Source: an uncultured Roseovarius sp. (GTDB lineage Bacteria > Pseudomonadota > Alphaproteobacteria > Rhodobacterales > Rhodobacteraceae). Taken from it: a DNA stretch of 64,000 nucleotides. Of this stretch, positions 19,991 to 28,763 are shown one piece after another. Within the stretch, counting starts at the first letter, position 1. Every line of letters begins with the position of its first letter. Made by a program: the position numbers and the translations under genes. The notes under the pieces are model-generated. The model had not been told where the DNA came from and did no database searches. It worked only from the letters and a program-made list of their open reading frames with translations. The DNA lies in NCBI GenBank assembly GCA_947497295.1, contig CANMFU010000001.1, positions 1,054,001 through 1,118,000 of the forward strand. The letters are read 5' to 3'.

Positions 19991-20938
19991 GTGCGTAGAG
20001 CCTTGATATATCTCACCTTTGCAATTGTCATCTGTGTCGCTATCGTTCAAATCACCGCATTCATGCGCGAGGCGCAGGCGGTCCGCGATTTTCCCCCCGA
20101 GGGACGGTTGTTGAACGTCACCGGACGGCAGGTGCATGCGGTTGTCATGGGAACCGGCCCCGATCTGGTGCTGATTCATGGCGCCAGTGGCAACACCCGT
20201 GACATGACGTTTTCATTGGCTCCCCGACTGGCCAAACGGTACCGGGTGATTGTTTTTGACCGGCCCGGGCTGGGCTATACCGAGAGGTTGAACAGCACAG
20301 GCGCGACGCTGTTGCAGCAGGCCACGCTCCTGCGCGCCGCCGCGCAGCAATTGGGCGCAAGGCGGCCTATCGTAATGGGTCAAAGCTACGGCGGGGCCGT
20401 TGCGCTGGCATGGGCTGCGCATTACCCCGATGATGTGGCCGCGCTGATCCCCGTTGCCGCTGCGTCAAACCCTTGGGACACACCTCTCAGCACGTTCTAC
20501 CGCGTCACGTCATCGCGATTGGGCCAGGTGTTATTGGTGCCACTTATCACCGCTTTTGTTCCAAAATCTGTGGTCGAGACTGCCGTTGAGGCCGTCTTTG
20601 ATCCGCAAAATGCGCCTCATGGCTATGCGGAGCATGTCGGCGCTGCGTTGACACTACGCCGCGTGTCCTTGCGCGCCAATGCTGATCAAAGGGCGAATAT
20701 ACTGAGCGAAATCGAAGGCCTGTTATCCCTGTACGGTAACATCACTGCCCCAACCGAGATTGTGCACGGCACCGCCGATACCACGGTCGGCCTTCAAATC
20801 CACTCGGCCAAGCTCGTCGAACAGATCAAGGGCGCCACTCTGACCCCGCTGCCGGGAATCGGCCATATGGCGCATCATTCGGCGCAGGACGGCGTAGTCG
20901 CGGCCATTGATCGCGCCGCACGCCGCTCCGGACTTTAG
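19991..20938 (+). CDS. Alpha/beta hydrolase with N-terminal membrane anchor
   Basis: A 315-aa protein. One membrane helix (residues about 4-24) precedes an alpha/beta-hydrolase domain with oxyanion-loop HGASGNTRD, nucleophile elbow GQSYGG (Ser132) and the catalytic His in GIGHMAHHS. The substrate is unknown. The GTG at 19991 begins right after the metA stop and gives a sensible anchor; a TTG at 20003 is an alternative. Neither has a strong ribosome site, so translation may be coupled to metA. Confidence 0.8.
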   Translation: MRRALIYLTFAIVICVAIVQITAFMREAQAVRDFPPEGRLLNVTGRQVHAVVMGTGPDLVLIHGASGNTRDMTFSLAPRLAKRYRVIVFDRPGLGYTERLNSTGATLLQQATLLRAAAQQLGARRPIVMGQSYGGAVALAWAAHYPDDVAALIPVAAASNPWDTPLSTFYRVTSSRLGQVLLVPLITAFVPKSVVETAVEAVFDPQNAPHGYAEHVGAALTLRRVSLRANADQRANILSEIEGLLSLYGNITAPTEIVHGTADTTVGLQIHSAKLVEQIKGATLTPLPGIGHMAHHSAQDGVVAAIDRAARRSGL

Positions 20939-21010
20939 CACTGCGATTGCACCGATGGTCGCGCCGGCCCATACTGCATGCACAAGCGGGCCCAGAAGGA
21001 ATTGCAGCAG

Positions 21011-21898
21011 ATGACCCTTCCCTTTGATGGCGCGATCAGCGCGTTCTTTCAGCATGGCGCCCCTGACGCCATCCGCGAGGCGATTCGTGCTGCGGGCAAA
21101 CGTCATATTCTAGGCGATGATTACCCTTATTCCAAACGAATGGACCGCGAGCCCTATGAAGCCAGATTGACCGCCATGCAGATCGAACTGGTCAAGATGC
21201 AATCCTGGGCGCAGGCCTCGGGCGCGCGCATAGCTGTTGTCTTTGAAGGTCGCGACGCCGCCGGAAAAGGAGGAACTATCAAGCGCTTGACAGAGCATCT
21301 TAATCCCCGTGGCGCGCATGTCGTCGCCCTGCCGAAGCCTTCAGAAATCGAACGGACTCAGTGGTATTTTCAACGCTACATAAGCCACCTGCCCGCAGCT
21401 GGCGAGATCGTCTGCTATGATCGCAGCTGGTACAACCGCGGCGTTGTGGAAACGGTATTCGATTTTTGCAGCGATACAGAACGCGAATTGTTCTTCGATC
21501 AGGCCCCTGCATTCGAAAAGATGTTGGTTCAGGATGGCATAATCCTGATCAAGATCTGGCTGAACGTCGGCCGCGCAGAACAGCTGCGCCGGATGCTGGG
21601 CCGCGAGGGCGACCCGCTGAAGCAATGGAAACTCAGCTGGATAGATGTCGAGGGGTTAAAGAAGTGGGATGAATACTCTGCCGCGATCACCAGCACGCTG
21701 GAGCGCACACACAGCGTTCACGCGCCTTGGACCATTATCCGCTCAGACGATAAACGCCGCGCGCGTCTTGCCGTTATTCGCAGGGTTCTGAGCGCCGTGC
21801 CATACGACACCAAGGATGCAGGCGCTATCGGGGAGGTCGATTCGTCCATCAGCGCAGGCCTCGAAATCTGGACCCCCGCCGAGGGCGCGGATGTCTAA
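21011..21898 (+). CDS. ppk2: Polyphosphate kinase 2
   Basis: Transfers phosphate between polyphosphate and nucleotides. The 295-aa single-domain enzyme has Walker [10 protein letters not shown] at residues 80-88, [13 protein letters not shown] (Walker B and lid region) and KIWLNV. The acidic residue just before the P-loop (FEGRD) is typical of class I PPK2, which usually favours nucleoside diphosphates. The ATG at 21011 has AGAAGGA upstream at acceptable spacing. The last bases overlap the TetR gene, so the two are co-translated. Confidence 0.93.
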   Translation: MTLPFDGAISAFFQHGAPDAIREAIRAAGKRHILGDDYPYSKRMDREPYEARLTAMQIELVKMQSWAQASGARIAVVFEGRDAAGKGGTIKRLTEHLNPRGAHVVALPKPSEIERTQWYFQRYISHLPAAGEIVCYDRSWYNRGVVETVFDFCSDTERELFFDQAPAFEKMLVQDGIILIKIWLNVGRAEQLRRMLGREGDPLKQWKLSWIDVEGLKKWDEYSAAITSTLERTHSVHAPWTIIRSDDKRRARLAVIRRVLSAVPYDTKDAGAIGEVDSSISAGLEIWTPAEGADV

Positions 21899-22505
21899 AC
21901 GAGGCTATCACCACGGCAATTTGCGTCAGGCGCTGGTCGAGGCGGCCCTGAAGCTGATCGAGGCAAAAGGCCCGGCAGGGTTCACCCTTTCCGAGGCGGC
22001 CAAGCAGGCCGGCGTTACCCCTGCCGCCGTCTATCGCCACTTTGCCGGCCGCGATGATCTGATCGCCGAGGCCGCGTTGCAAGGCTACGAGATGTTCGCC
22101 GCGCTGATGGATTTTGCTTATCGCTCGGGCCAGCCCTCGGCATTGGCCGCGTTCGAGGCGACGGGACGCGCCTATCTGGCCTTCGCGCGCAAGCATCCGG
22201 GCCATTACATCGCGATGTTCGAAAGCGGCATTTCGGTCAATCGCACGCCCGAACTGGCCGCCGCCGCCCTCGCCGCGCGCGCCGTGCTGGAGGAGGCGGC
22301 CAAGCAACTGTCGGAGCATATCCCGCCCGAAAACCGGCCCCCCGCCGCGATGTTTTCCGCCCATATCTGGGCGATGAGCCACGGCGTGGTCGAGCTTTTC
22401 GCGCGCGGCGCGCCCGGCAGCGCCAGCCCCTTCGCGCCTGAGGATCTGCTGGAGAGCGGGATCGGAATTTATCTGCGGGGGCTGGGGCTGCTGCCGATCG
22501 AGTGA
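21891..22505 (+). CDS. TetR/AcrR-family regulator
   Basis: A 204-aa protein. The N-terminal TetR helix-turn-helix (residues about 8-55, [23 protein letters not shown]) is followed by an all-helical ligand domain (WHG-type, [17 protein letters not shown]). It overlaps ppk2 by 8 nt, so it probably responds to or controls the same transcript. The effector is unknown. The stop codon directly abuts the stop of the convergent acyltransferase gene. Confidence 0.9.
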   Translation: MSKRGYHHGNLRQALVEAALKLIEAKGPAGFTLSEAAKQAGVTPAAVYRHFAGRDDLIAEAALQGYEMFAALMDFAYRSGQPSALAAFEATGRAYLAFARKHPGHYIAMFESGISVNRTPELAAAALAARAVLEEAAKQLSEHIPPENRPPAAMFSAHIWAMSHGVVELFARGAPGSASPFAPEDLLESGIGIYLRGLGLLPIE

Positions 22506-24500
22506 TCAGCGGGGCGCGAGAACCGCCTCGACAAAGGGCGTCATGGCAAGCGCGCCATTGACCGACAAATGATTGCTGTCGGTGTAAAGCACATCTCCAT
22601 CACGAAGCCAGACATACTGGTCTCCTTCCACGAAATAATCCAGAAGCCGGATCACCTCGACGCCGGTCTCCTCGGCAACTTCGTTCAGCACGCGGCGCGC
22701 CGGTTCCTGAAGCGCGTCGCTTCGCGTGCGGCTGACATAACTGTCGCGAAACATCTGGCGGCTTGTCTCGTCGTCCACACGCAAAAGGATCGCGCGCGCC
22801 ACGGTTTCATTGGCGCGGACCCACTGCAGAGGCACTTCTTCGACCAAGACAACGCGAATGCCTGCATCCCGATAGAATGCGATCGTTGCCTTCAATGCCT
22901 GCTCCAGGCCGGCCTGACGTTCAGCCGTACTCATAAAGCGCGCCCCCGGGGTCGGGCTGAGGGCGTGCGACATCCGGTCACTTTCGAACTCTCCCGATAC
23001 ATAGAGGCTCCAGCGACCCGCCAGAACAACCGTCTCGACGCCCTTTTTGATCACCTCACGCGCCGCTGACTGAGCAAAATCGTGGCATTCCAAGGCCGGC
23101 GCGTCACCCTTTACGCGATAAACCCCGAGCAGCGGCGGGCACGCACCGGTGGCGCCAAGCAGGACCGTCACGCCGCGCGCCTCTGGCAACGTTGCGAAAG
23201 CGGGTGACAAGCTCCAAGCATGGCTATCACCCATCACGGCAAGCTTATGCGTTTCTTCTTCTGCCGGGAAAACGGTGCAAAAGGGGCGATCAACCCCATC
23301 CGCTTCGCCATCTTTGCAACTGGCATCGACCTCGTAATTGGTAAGACCTTCGTAGAGGGCGGTCAGATAGCCCGGCGTGGCCTCTTTCACTCGGGAGGGA
23401 AAGCCGCCATTTTCATCCCCGACAAAGCCGAAACCGGCGATGGCTGCGATACTCGCTGCGCTTGCAGTCAACATGCCGCGGCGCCGGGGTAGCAACGTTC
23501 GCCGACGAAACGGAGCCTCGACATAGCGGACGGTCAGCCAAGCCAGCACCAGCGTCGCGACCGCAAGCGCCGACATCAGCCACAGGGACGGCTCACTCAG
23601 ACTGCGTATACGCGCGAAGGCAAAGAGTGGCTGATGCCAAAGATAGGCGCTGTAGCTGAGAATCCCCATTACCACCATCGGGCGCACACTCAGCAGCCGG
23701 GCCGTCCATGTCGCCGTATCAGCGAAAAGGATGATCAGCATCGACCCGACGACCGGCAAGAGCGTGTAGACCGACGGAAACGGCGTGTCAGACGTGTACA
23801 GCACGATGCTCGCCACAATCATCGCAAGTCCTGCAAGGGCCAGCACATCATTGCTCATCTGTGGGCGGCGAAAAAGGATTGCGGCGCAGATCGAGCCAGC
23901 CAAAATTTCCCATAGCCGCGAGAAGGTGAAGTAGAAATTCTCGGACGGATAGTTGCGCGAGCCCCATTCGGCCACTGCCAGCGACAGCGCGGCGAGGATC
24001 AGGAAAACGGCAAGGAACCGCCGCCGCACAAACGCGCCCAGCGGCAGAAGGACGAGGGGGAACAGCATGTAATACTGCTCTTCTACCGCAAGGCTCCATG
24101 TATGCAGAAGCGGACGAAAGCCTGAAGCGATATCGTAATAGCCGGAGTTTTCCAGAAAATGCACGTTCGATATAAACAGCGCCGCGAAGGCCTGGCTGCG
24201 GGCGTAATCCTCGAACTGTTCAGGCGAGATCCAGCGCCACGCGAAGGGAATGGTGCACACCATGACGAAAAAGAGCGCCGGAAGGATGCGCCGCGCGCGC
24301 CGCTCGTAGAAGCCAAGCAGCGAATAAGTACCGGCCTCGCGGTCTGAGATGAGGATCGTCGTAATCAGATAGCCGCTGATTACGAAAAAAACGTCCACGC
24401 CCACGTAACCACCTGAAAAAACGGAAAAACCTGCATGAAACAGAATGACCGGAACGACGGCAACGGCGCGCAATCCGTCTATTTCGGGGCGATATCGCAT
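22506..24500 (-). CDS. OafA/YrhL-type acyltransferase with C-terminal SGNH domain
   Basis: A 664-aa protein. Residues about 5-340 form the acyltransferase-3 membrane domain (start RYRPEIDGLRAVAVVPVILFHAG, SGYLITTILI, then a SLAVEEQYYMLFPL motif). The C-terminal 270 residues are an SGNH esterase-like domain with the GDSHAWS block and DSNHLS catalytic pair. Such proteins O-acetylate lipopolysaccharide O-antigen, peptidoglycan or exopolysaccharide; the target here is unknown. No glycosyltransferase cluster is adjacent. There is no gap to the convergent tetR gene. Confidence 0.88.
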   Translation of the reverse strand: MRYRPEIDGLRAVAVVPVILFHAGFSVFSGGYVGVDVFFVISGYLITTILISDREAGTYSLLGFYERRARRILPALFFVMVCTIPFAWRWISPEQFEDYARSQAFAALFISNVHFLENSGYYDIASGFRPLLHTWSLAVEEQYYMLFPLVLLPLGAFVRRRFLAVFLILAALSLAVAEWGSRNYPSENFYFTFSRLWEILAGSICAAILFRRPQMSNDVLALAGLAMIVASIVLYTSDTPFPSVYTLLPVVGSMLIILFADTATWTARLLSVRPMVVMGILSYSAYLWHQPLFAFARIRSLSEPSLWLMSALAVATLVLAWLTVRYVEAPFRRRTLLPRRRGMLTASAASIAAIAGFGFVGDENGGFPSRVKEATPGYLTALYEGLTNYEVDASCKDGEADGVDRPFCTVFPAEEETHKLAVMGDSHAWSLSPAFATLPEARGVTVLLGATGACPPLLGVYRVKGDAPALECHDFAQSAAREVIKKGVETVVLAGRWSLYVSGEFESDRMSHALSPTPGARFMSTAERQAGLEQALKATIAFYRDAGIRVVLVEEVPLQWVRANETVARAILLRVDDETSRQMFRDSYVSRTRSDALQEPARRVLNEVAEETGVEVIRLLDYFVEGDQYVWLRDGDVLYTDSNHLSVNGALAMTPFVEAVLAPR

Positions 24501-24549
24501 GGGAATTCTCGAATGTGGGGGACTGTCTCAGCGTCCCTGCCGGACGGAA

Positions 24550-24580
24550 AAGGGCGCCGCGGGTATTCCGCCGCGCCCTT
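24550..24580 (-). terminator. Terminator of the rplM-rpsI operon
   Basis: Arms AAGGGCGC/GCGCCCTT and GCGG/CCGC, with one mismatched C pair and a 5-nt loop, form a long hairpin 23 nt after the rpsI stop. On the minus strand it runs into TTTTCC. Confidence 0.75.
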
Positions 24581-24603
24581 CGATGTCATGCTCGTCCAGC
24601 CAA

Positions 24604-25086
24604 TTAGCGCTTGGAGAACTGGAAGCTCTTGCGGGCCTTGGCACGTCCGTATTTCTTACGCTCGACAACGCGGCTGTCACGCGTCAGGAAACCTGCCGCT
24701 TTCAGCGCGCCGCGCAGAGAGGGATCATACAGCTGCAGCGCCTTCGAGATGCCGTGCTTGACCGCGCCGGCCTGACCCGAAAGGCCCCCGCCGACAACGG
24801 TTGCCATCACGTCAAACTGGTCCTCGGTGCCCGAAATGGTGAACGGCTGGCGCAGGATCATCTGCAGAACCGGGCGCGCGAAATACACCTTCATTTCCTT
24901 GCCGTTCACGACAACCTTGCCCGAGCCAGGCTTGATCCAGACACGGGCAACCGCATCCTTGCGCTTGCCTGTGGCATAGGCGCGGCCCAACTCGTCACGA
25001 ACCGGCTCGCGGGGTGTTTCTTCGACCTGTGCAGTGCCCGATGCGATTGATTCAAGGTCCTGCAATGTGTTGATTTCGTCAGACAT
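24604..25086 (-). CDS. rpsI: Ribosomal protein S9 (uS9)
   Basis: A 160-aa small-subunit protein. It has an N-terminal extension of about 30 residues ([20 protein letters not shown]), then [39 protein letters not shown] and the conserved basic tail ending in KSFQFSKR, which reaches the tRNA sites. The extension is common in alphaproteobacteria. The ATG overlaps the rplM stop by one base (TGATG). Confidence 0.97.
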   Translation of the reverse strand: MSDEINTLQDLESIASGTAQVEETPREPVRDELGRAYATGKRKDAVARVWIKPGSGKVVVNGKEMKVYFARPVLQMILRQPFTISGTEDQFDVMATVVGGGLSGQAGAVKHGISKALQLYDPSLRGALKAAGFLTRDSRVVERKKYGRAKARKSFQFSKR

Positions 25087-25550
25087 CAGTGAGCCACCCG
25101 CGTATTCTTGGAGTTCATGGATTTGACGTCCAGCACCTCGGGGCTTTGCGCCTCGTGGGGATGCTCGGCGCCTGCGTAGACGCGCAGATTGGTCATCTGC
25201 GTGCGGCTCAGACGGTTGCCCGGCAGCATGCGCTTGACCGCCTGCATTACGACGCGCTCGGGGTACTTGCCCTCAAGGATCTCGCCCGTAGTGCGCGACT
25301 TGATGCCGCCCGGATGGCCGGTGTGCCAGTAGTTCGGTTTGTCACGCTTCTTGCCGGTCAGCTGGACCTTGTCGGCATTGATGACGATAACGTTGTCACC
25401 CATGTCCATATGGGGCGTAAAGCTGGCCTTGTGCTTGCCGCGCAGGCGCATGGCGATGATCGACGCAAGACGGCCAAGAACAACGCCTTCGGCGTCGATC
25501 ATGATCCATTTCTTGTCGATATCTGCTGGTGTCGCAGAGAATGTCTTCAT
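25086..25550 (-). CDS. rplM: Ribosomal protein L13 (uL13)
   Basis: A 154-aa large-subunit protein with [36 protein letters not shown] and [12 protein letters not shown], the usual blocks. The ATG at 25550 is preceded by AGGAGAA (rc of atcaggaga at the start). It is first in the two-gene rplM-rpsI operon, with its own promoter about 65 nt upstream. Confidence 0.97.
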   Translation of the reverse strand: MKTFSATPADIDKKWIMIDAEGVVLGRLASIIAMRLRGKHKASFTPHMDMGDNVIVINADKVQLTGKKRDKPNYWHTGHPGGIKSRTTGEILEGKYPERVVMQAVKRMLPGNRLSRTQMTNLRVYAGAEHPHEAQSPEVLDVKSMNSKNTRVAH

Positions 25551-25613
25551 ATCAGGAGAACCCTATTTTGCCGGTTTGGGACGGCGCTATGCCTGCCCGG
25601 TGGTGATGGGCGG

Positions 25614-25641
25614 GTTATATAGGCTGGCGGCGCCGCGTCAA
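25614..25641 (-). promoter_or_regulatory. Sigma-70-type promoter for rplM-rpsI
   Basis: On the minus strand, TTGACG (25641-25636) and TATAAC (25619-25614) are separated by 16 nt, close to consensus. Transcription would start near 25607, giving a leader of about 55-60 nt before the rplM ATG. Confidence 0.7.
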
Positions 25642-25689
25642 TCCACGTTTTCGGCAATTAGTATAGCAATTACAGATAGTTAAAAATTA

Positions 25690-25703
25690 GGTATCTAGAT
25701 ACC
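25690..25703. promoter_or_regulatory. Perfect 14-bp palindrome upstream of the rplM promoter
   Basis: GGTATCTAGATACC is fully self-complementary with no spacer. It lies about 50 nt upstream of the -35 box of rplM and 42 nt beyond the thioesterase stop codon, in an A/T-rich stretch. It looks like a dimeric protein site, but the regulator is unknown. Confidence 0.4.
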
Positions 25704-25745
25704 CCAAAGACCTGAAGCTAAACTGCATGGTTCTGCCCCACAATA

Positions 25746-26174
25746 TCACGCCTGCCGCATGGGCGGGATCGAATAGGTCATGCTGGCCCGGGCCACGGGC
25801 GCCTCGGATCCGTCAGAGTACATCAACGCATCGCCCACTGCCAGAACGCGCCCCAGTTTGAGCAGACGCACTTTCGCCACCACATCAGCATCTGCTGCCG
25901 GCTTGCGCATGAAATCGAGGCTACAATTCGTCGTCACCGCCAGCGCTTGAGGCCCGATCATGGCCAGCACCGCCAGATAGACCCCGACATCGGCCAGCGC
26001 AAAGATCGCCGGGCCCGCGACGGTGCCACCGGGTCGCAGGTGACGGTCCGTCACATTCAGGCGCAGGGTCAGGTGCATTGGGGCCACGGCATCCACCGTG
26101 AAATCATCGGCGAGCTGCGGAAACTGCGCAACCATGAAAGCCTCCAGATCTGCGACCGACATCTTCAACGTCAT
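25746..26174 (-). CDS. PaaI-family thioesterase (hotdog fold)
   Basis: A 142-aa single hotdog domain, including LNVTDRHLRPGGTVAGPAIFALADVGVYLAVL, the central helix region of the PaaI type, with GGTVAGP and ADVGVY as key words. It probably hydrolyses acyl- or aryl-CoA. The ATG has GAGGAGGAAAG just upstream. It is divergent from an enoyl-CoA hydratase-like gene, so both may handle related CoA esters; the substrate is not predictable. Confidence 0.85.
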   Translation of the reverse strand: MTLKMSVADLEAFMVAQFPQLADDFTVDAVAPMHLTLRLNVTDRHLRPGGTVAGPAIFALADVGVYLAVLAMIGPQALAVTTNCSLDFMRKPAADADVVAKVRLLKLGRVLAVGDALMYSDGSEAPVARASMTYSIPPMRQA

Positions 26175-26232
26175 GCTTTCCTCCTCGCTTTAGTACCGCT
26201 ACACATGACCGTAACAGCAAAGGAGTGACAAG

Positions 26233-27018
26233 ATGGCATTGATCGAGCGCAGCGATACTGGCCCAGTGGCCCGGCTTACCCTCAACAATCCCGAGCGACT
26301 GAACGCGCTCAGCGATGAGATGCTGGCCGCGTTGACAGATCATCTGTCCGCACTTGCCGAGGATACACAGATCCGTGCCGTCGTGCTGGCTGGCGCGGGC
26401 AAGGTTTTCTGCGCCGGCCATGACCTGAAAGAGATGACAGCAGGCCGCAATGCCGACGATAACGGGCGCGCCTTTTTCAGCGATCTGTTCAACCGCTGCG
26501 CCGCCGCGATGCTGGCCATCCGGGCCCTGCCCCAACCTGTGATTGCCGAAGTGCATGGCATTGCCACCGCTGCCGGTTGCCAGCTGGTCGCGTCCTGCGA
26601 CATGGCCGTTGCGGCGGAAGGCACAAAGTTTGGCGTGAACGGAGTCAATATCGGGCTGTTTTGCTCCACCCCGGCAGTGCCGCTCAGCCGTAATCTCTCG
26701 CGCAAGCACGCATTCGAGATGCTCTCCACTGGCGCCTTCATCGACGCGGCCCGTGCGGAAGAGCTGGGCCTGATCAATCGGGCCGTACCCGCAGACGCCC
26801 TGACCGACCAGACGATGAAACTGGCCAATACAGTCGCCGCCAAGCTGGGCACCGCCGTGCGCATCGGCAAGGCGGCTTTTTACGAGCAGGCCGAGCTGCC
26901 TCTGGAACAAGCATATGTCTACGCCGGCGCCGCGATGACCGAAAACACGATGCTCGAAGACACAGCCGAAGGGATTGCGGCATTTTTAGGGAAGCGGTCG
27001 CCGAACTGGTCACAATAA
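26233..27018 (+). CDS. ECHDC3-like crotonase-fold protein lacking hydratase glutamates
   Basis: A 261-aa crotonase-fold protein with the CoA/oxyanion segment FCAGHDLKEM. The motif EVHGIATAAGCQLVASCDMA and the following GVNIGLFCSTPAV closely resemble ECHDC3. The two glutamates of classical enoyl-CoA hydratase (rat 144 and 164) align with Gln117 and Gly137, so normal hydration of enoyl-CoA is unlikely. The product may be an isomerase, hydrolase or binding protein. The ATG has AAGGAGTG 7 nt upstream. It is divergent from the thioesterase gene. Confidence 0.85.
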   Translation: MALIERSDTGPVARLTLNNPERLNALSDEMLAALTDHLSALAEDTQIRAVVLAGAGKVFCAGHDLKEMTAGRNADDNGRAFFSDLFNRCAAAMLAIRALPQPVIAEVHGIATAAGCQLVASCDMAVAAEGTKFGVNGVNIGLFCSTPAVPLSRNLSRKHAFEMLSTGAFIDAARAEELGLINRAVPADALTDQTMKLANTVAAKLGTAVRIGKAAFYEQAELPLEQAYVYAGAAMTENTMLEDTAEGIAAFLGKRSPNWSQ

Positions 27019-27376
27019 CCCCCCGCAAATCGGACTAACGCAAAAAACGATGGATTCTGTTTCCAAGACTTCTTCATTTGCCTGAAATACTTGGAATTGT
27101 TTCCTGAATCTTGCCCCGAGCTTTTAACGCTTGCCGTTTTTTCGCCGCAATCCGTCGCTTTTTTTCTTCCCAACAGCGTCTTTCAAAACTAATGTAAACG
27201 TAGAATTCGGGTCGCCGCAGTCACCGTCATGTCCCTCCAAGCCAGCTTCTCACTGGCCACCGACTTGGCTGACGCGGCGACCCGAATTAGTTCCCTCTCT
27301 GAACTCACTGGGATGGTGATCACGGCGGCGTCCCCGGCCCTTTCCAAAGGGTCAATGATGCACTATCTGCCGCGCT
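27019..27376. other. 358-nt intergenic region, A/T-rich, with several hairpins and no gene
   Basis: No credible coding frame or tRNA was found. It contains an inverted repeat TTCCAAG (27061) / CTTGGAA (27090) with TTCA/TGAA inside, several T-rich tracts near 27130-27170, the long nested hairpin at 27204-27288, then AGTTC/GAACT at 27289-27305 and CCCTTT/AAAGGG near 27341. It probably includes the trmFO promoter. trmFO itself has no clear ribosome binding site. Confidence 0.6.
27204..27288. ncRNA. Candidate structured RNA or palindromic element upstream of trmFO
   Basis: Perfect 15-base arms, AATTCGGGTCGCCGC (27204-27218) and GCGGCGACCCGAATT (27274-27288), continue after one bulged A into GTCA/TGAC (27220-27223 with 27270-27273), making 19 bp. 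Inside are CCAAG/CTTGG (27237-27241 with 27264-27268) and CCAG/CTGG (27242-27245 with 27253-27256), a three-tier nested hairpin of 85 nt. It matches no riboswitch or sRNA family I know. It could be a small RNA, a trmFO leader element or a miniature inverted-repeat element. Strand is undecided. Confidence 0.4.
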
Positions 27377-28723
27377 ATGACACAGACACTCAATATCGTT
27401 GGTGGCGGCATGGCCGGGGCCGAAGCAGCATGGCAGGCAGCCTATATGGGCGTGCAAGTCGTGATCCATGAAATGCGTCCCCAGACTGGTACTTTCGCCC
27501 ATCGAACCGGCGATCTGGCGGAAATGGTCTGCTCCAATTCCTTTCGTTCGGATGACGACGAACAGAACGCCGTCGGTCTACTACATTGGGAAATGCGTGC
27601 TGCCAACGGCCTGATCATGCAGATGGCGGACAAGCATCGCCTGCCGGCGGGCGGCGCGCTGGCAGTTGACCGCGATCCCTTTGCCGCATCGGTCACAGCG
27701 GCCCTGCGCGCTCATCCGAATATCTCGATTTCCGGCGTCGAGATTACGGACCTGCCCAATGACGGCCAATGGATCATCGCCACAGGCCCACTTACCTCTG
27801 CTGCGTTGGGACGGGCCATCGCGGCCCGGACCGGCGCCGATGCGCTCGCGTTTTTTGATGCGATTGCCCCGATTGTACATCACGATAGCATCGACATGTC
27901 CCGTGCATGGATGCAATCGCGCTATGACAAGGGCGATACCGAAGAGGAGCGCACAGCCTATCTGAACTGCCCGATGGACCGCGAAACCTACGATGCGTTC
28001 ATCGATGCGCTGCTGGCCGCCGAAAAGACCGAATTTCACGAGGGGGAAACCGCCGGCTATTTCGACGGCTGCCTTCCGATTGAAGTCATGGCCGAGCGGG
28101 GCCGCGAAACCCTACGCCACGGCCCGATGAAACCGGTCGGTCTGACCAACCCACACCAGCCAGAAATCAAGCCGTGGGCAGTGGTCCAGCTCCGCCGCGA
28201 CAATGCGTTAGGAACGCTCTATAACATTGTGGGATTTCAAACTAAAATGAAATACGGCGCACAGGCTGACGTGCTCCGCATGATCCCCGGTTTAGACAAC
28301 GCGCGCTTTGCGCGTCTGGGCGGCATCCACCGCAATACCTTCCTGAATTCACCCACCTTGCTGGACGACCAAATGCGCTGGCGGGCGCATCCGCATATCC
28401 GCTTTGCGGGCCAGATCACAGGCGTCGAGGGCTATGTTGAATCCGCCGCGATGGGCCTTTTGGCTGGGCGGCTGGCCGCGTCTGAACTGCTGGGCCGACC
28501 TTTATCCAGCCCGCCGCAAGACAGCGCCATGGGCGCGCTCATCCACCATATTACTGGCGGCGCCGAAGCAAAAACATTCCAGCCGATGAACATCAATTTT
28601 GGCCTTTTTCGACCTGTCGACGGGCTCAAGGGCGGGCGGCGCGGGCGCACCGACCGGTACAGGGCCTACACGGACCGGGCCAAGTCAGCCTGGCGGGACT
28701 GGCTCGATAACTGCGCTGCTTAA
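27377..28723 (+). CDS. trmFO: Folate- and FAD-dependent tRNA (uracil-54-C5) methyltransferase
   Basis: Makes ribothymidine 54 in tRNA using methylenetetrahydrofolate. The 448-aa flavoprotein has the N-terminal dinucleotide motif [23 protein letters not shown] with Cys52, the [18 protein letters not shown] catalytic segment and the C-terminal [10 protein letters not shown]. Alphaproteobacteria that lack TrmA use this enzyme. The ATG at 27377 gives the family N-terminus, although no ribosome site is evident. Confidence 0.95.
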   Translation: MTQTLNIVGGGMAGAEAAWQAAYMGVQVVIHEMRPQTGTFAHRTGDLAEMVCSNSFRSDDDEQNAVGLLHWEMRAANGLIMQMADKHRLPAGGALAVDRDPFAASVTAALRAHPNISISGVEITDLPNDGQWIIATGPLTSAALGRAIAARTGADALAFFDAIAPIVHHDSIDMSRAWMQSRYDKGDTEEERTAYLNCPMDRETYDAFIDALLAAEKTEFHEGETAGYFDGCLPIEVMAERGRETLRHGPMKPVGLTNPHQPEIKPWAVVQLRRDNALGTLYNIVGFQTKMKYGAQADVLRMIPGLDNARFARLGGIHRNTFLNSPTLLDDQMRWRAHPHIRFAGQITGVEGYVESAAMGLLAGRLAASELLGRPLSSPPQDSAMGALIHHITGGAEAKTFQPMNINFGLFRPVDGLKGGRRGRTDRYRAYTDRAKSAWRDWLDNCAA

Positions 28724-28763
28724 TGCTTCAGGTTAGCTCACGACCAAATGGCTTTGATGTAAA

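Noticed and set aside
24501-24549. A terminator for the acyltransferase or a further promoter element before it
   Set aside because: Nothing distinct was seen beyond the rpsI hairpin. The start of the acyltransferase has only a weak ribosome site.
26919-27173. Small minus-strand frame across the end of the crotonase gene
   Set aside because: It lies largely antisense to a well-supported gene, has no ribosome site, and its translation shows no recognisable domain.
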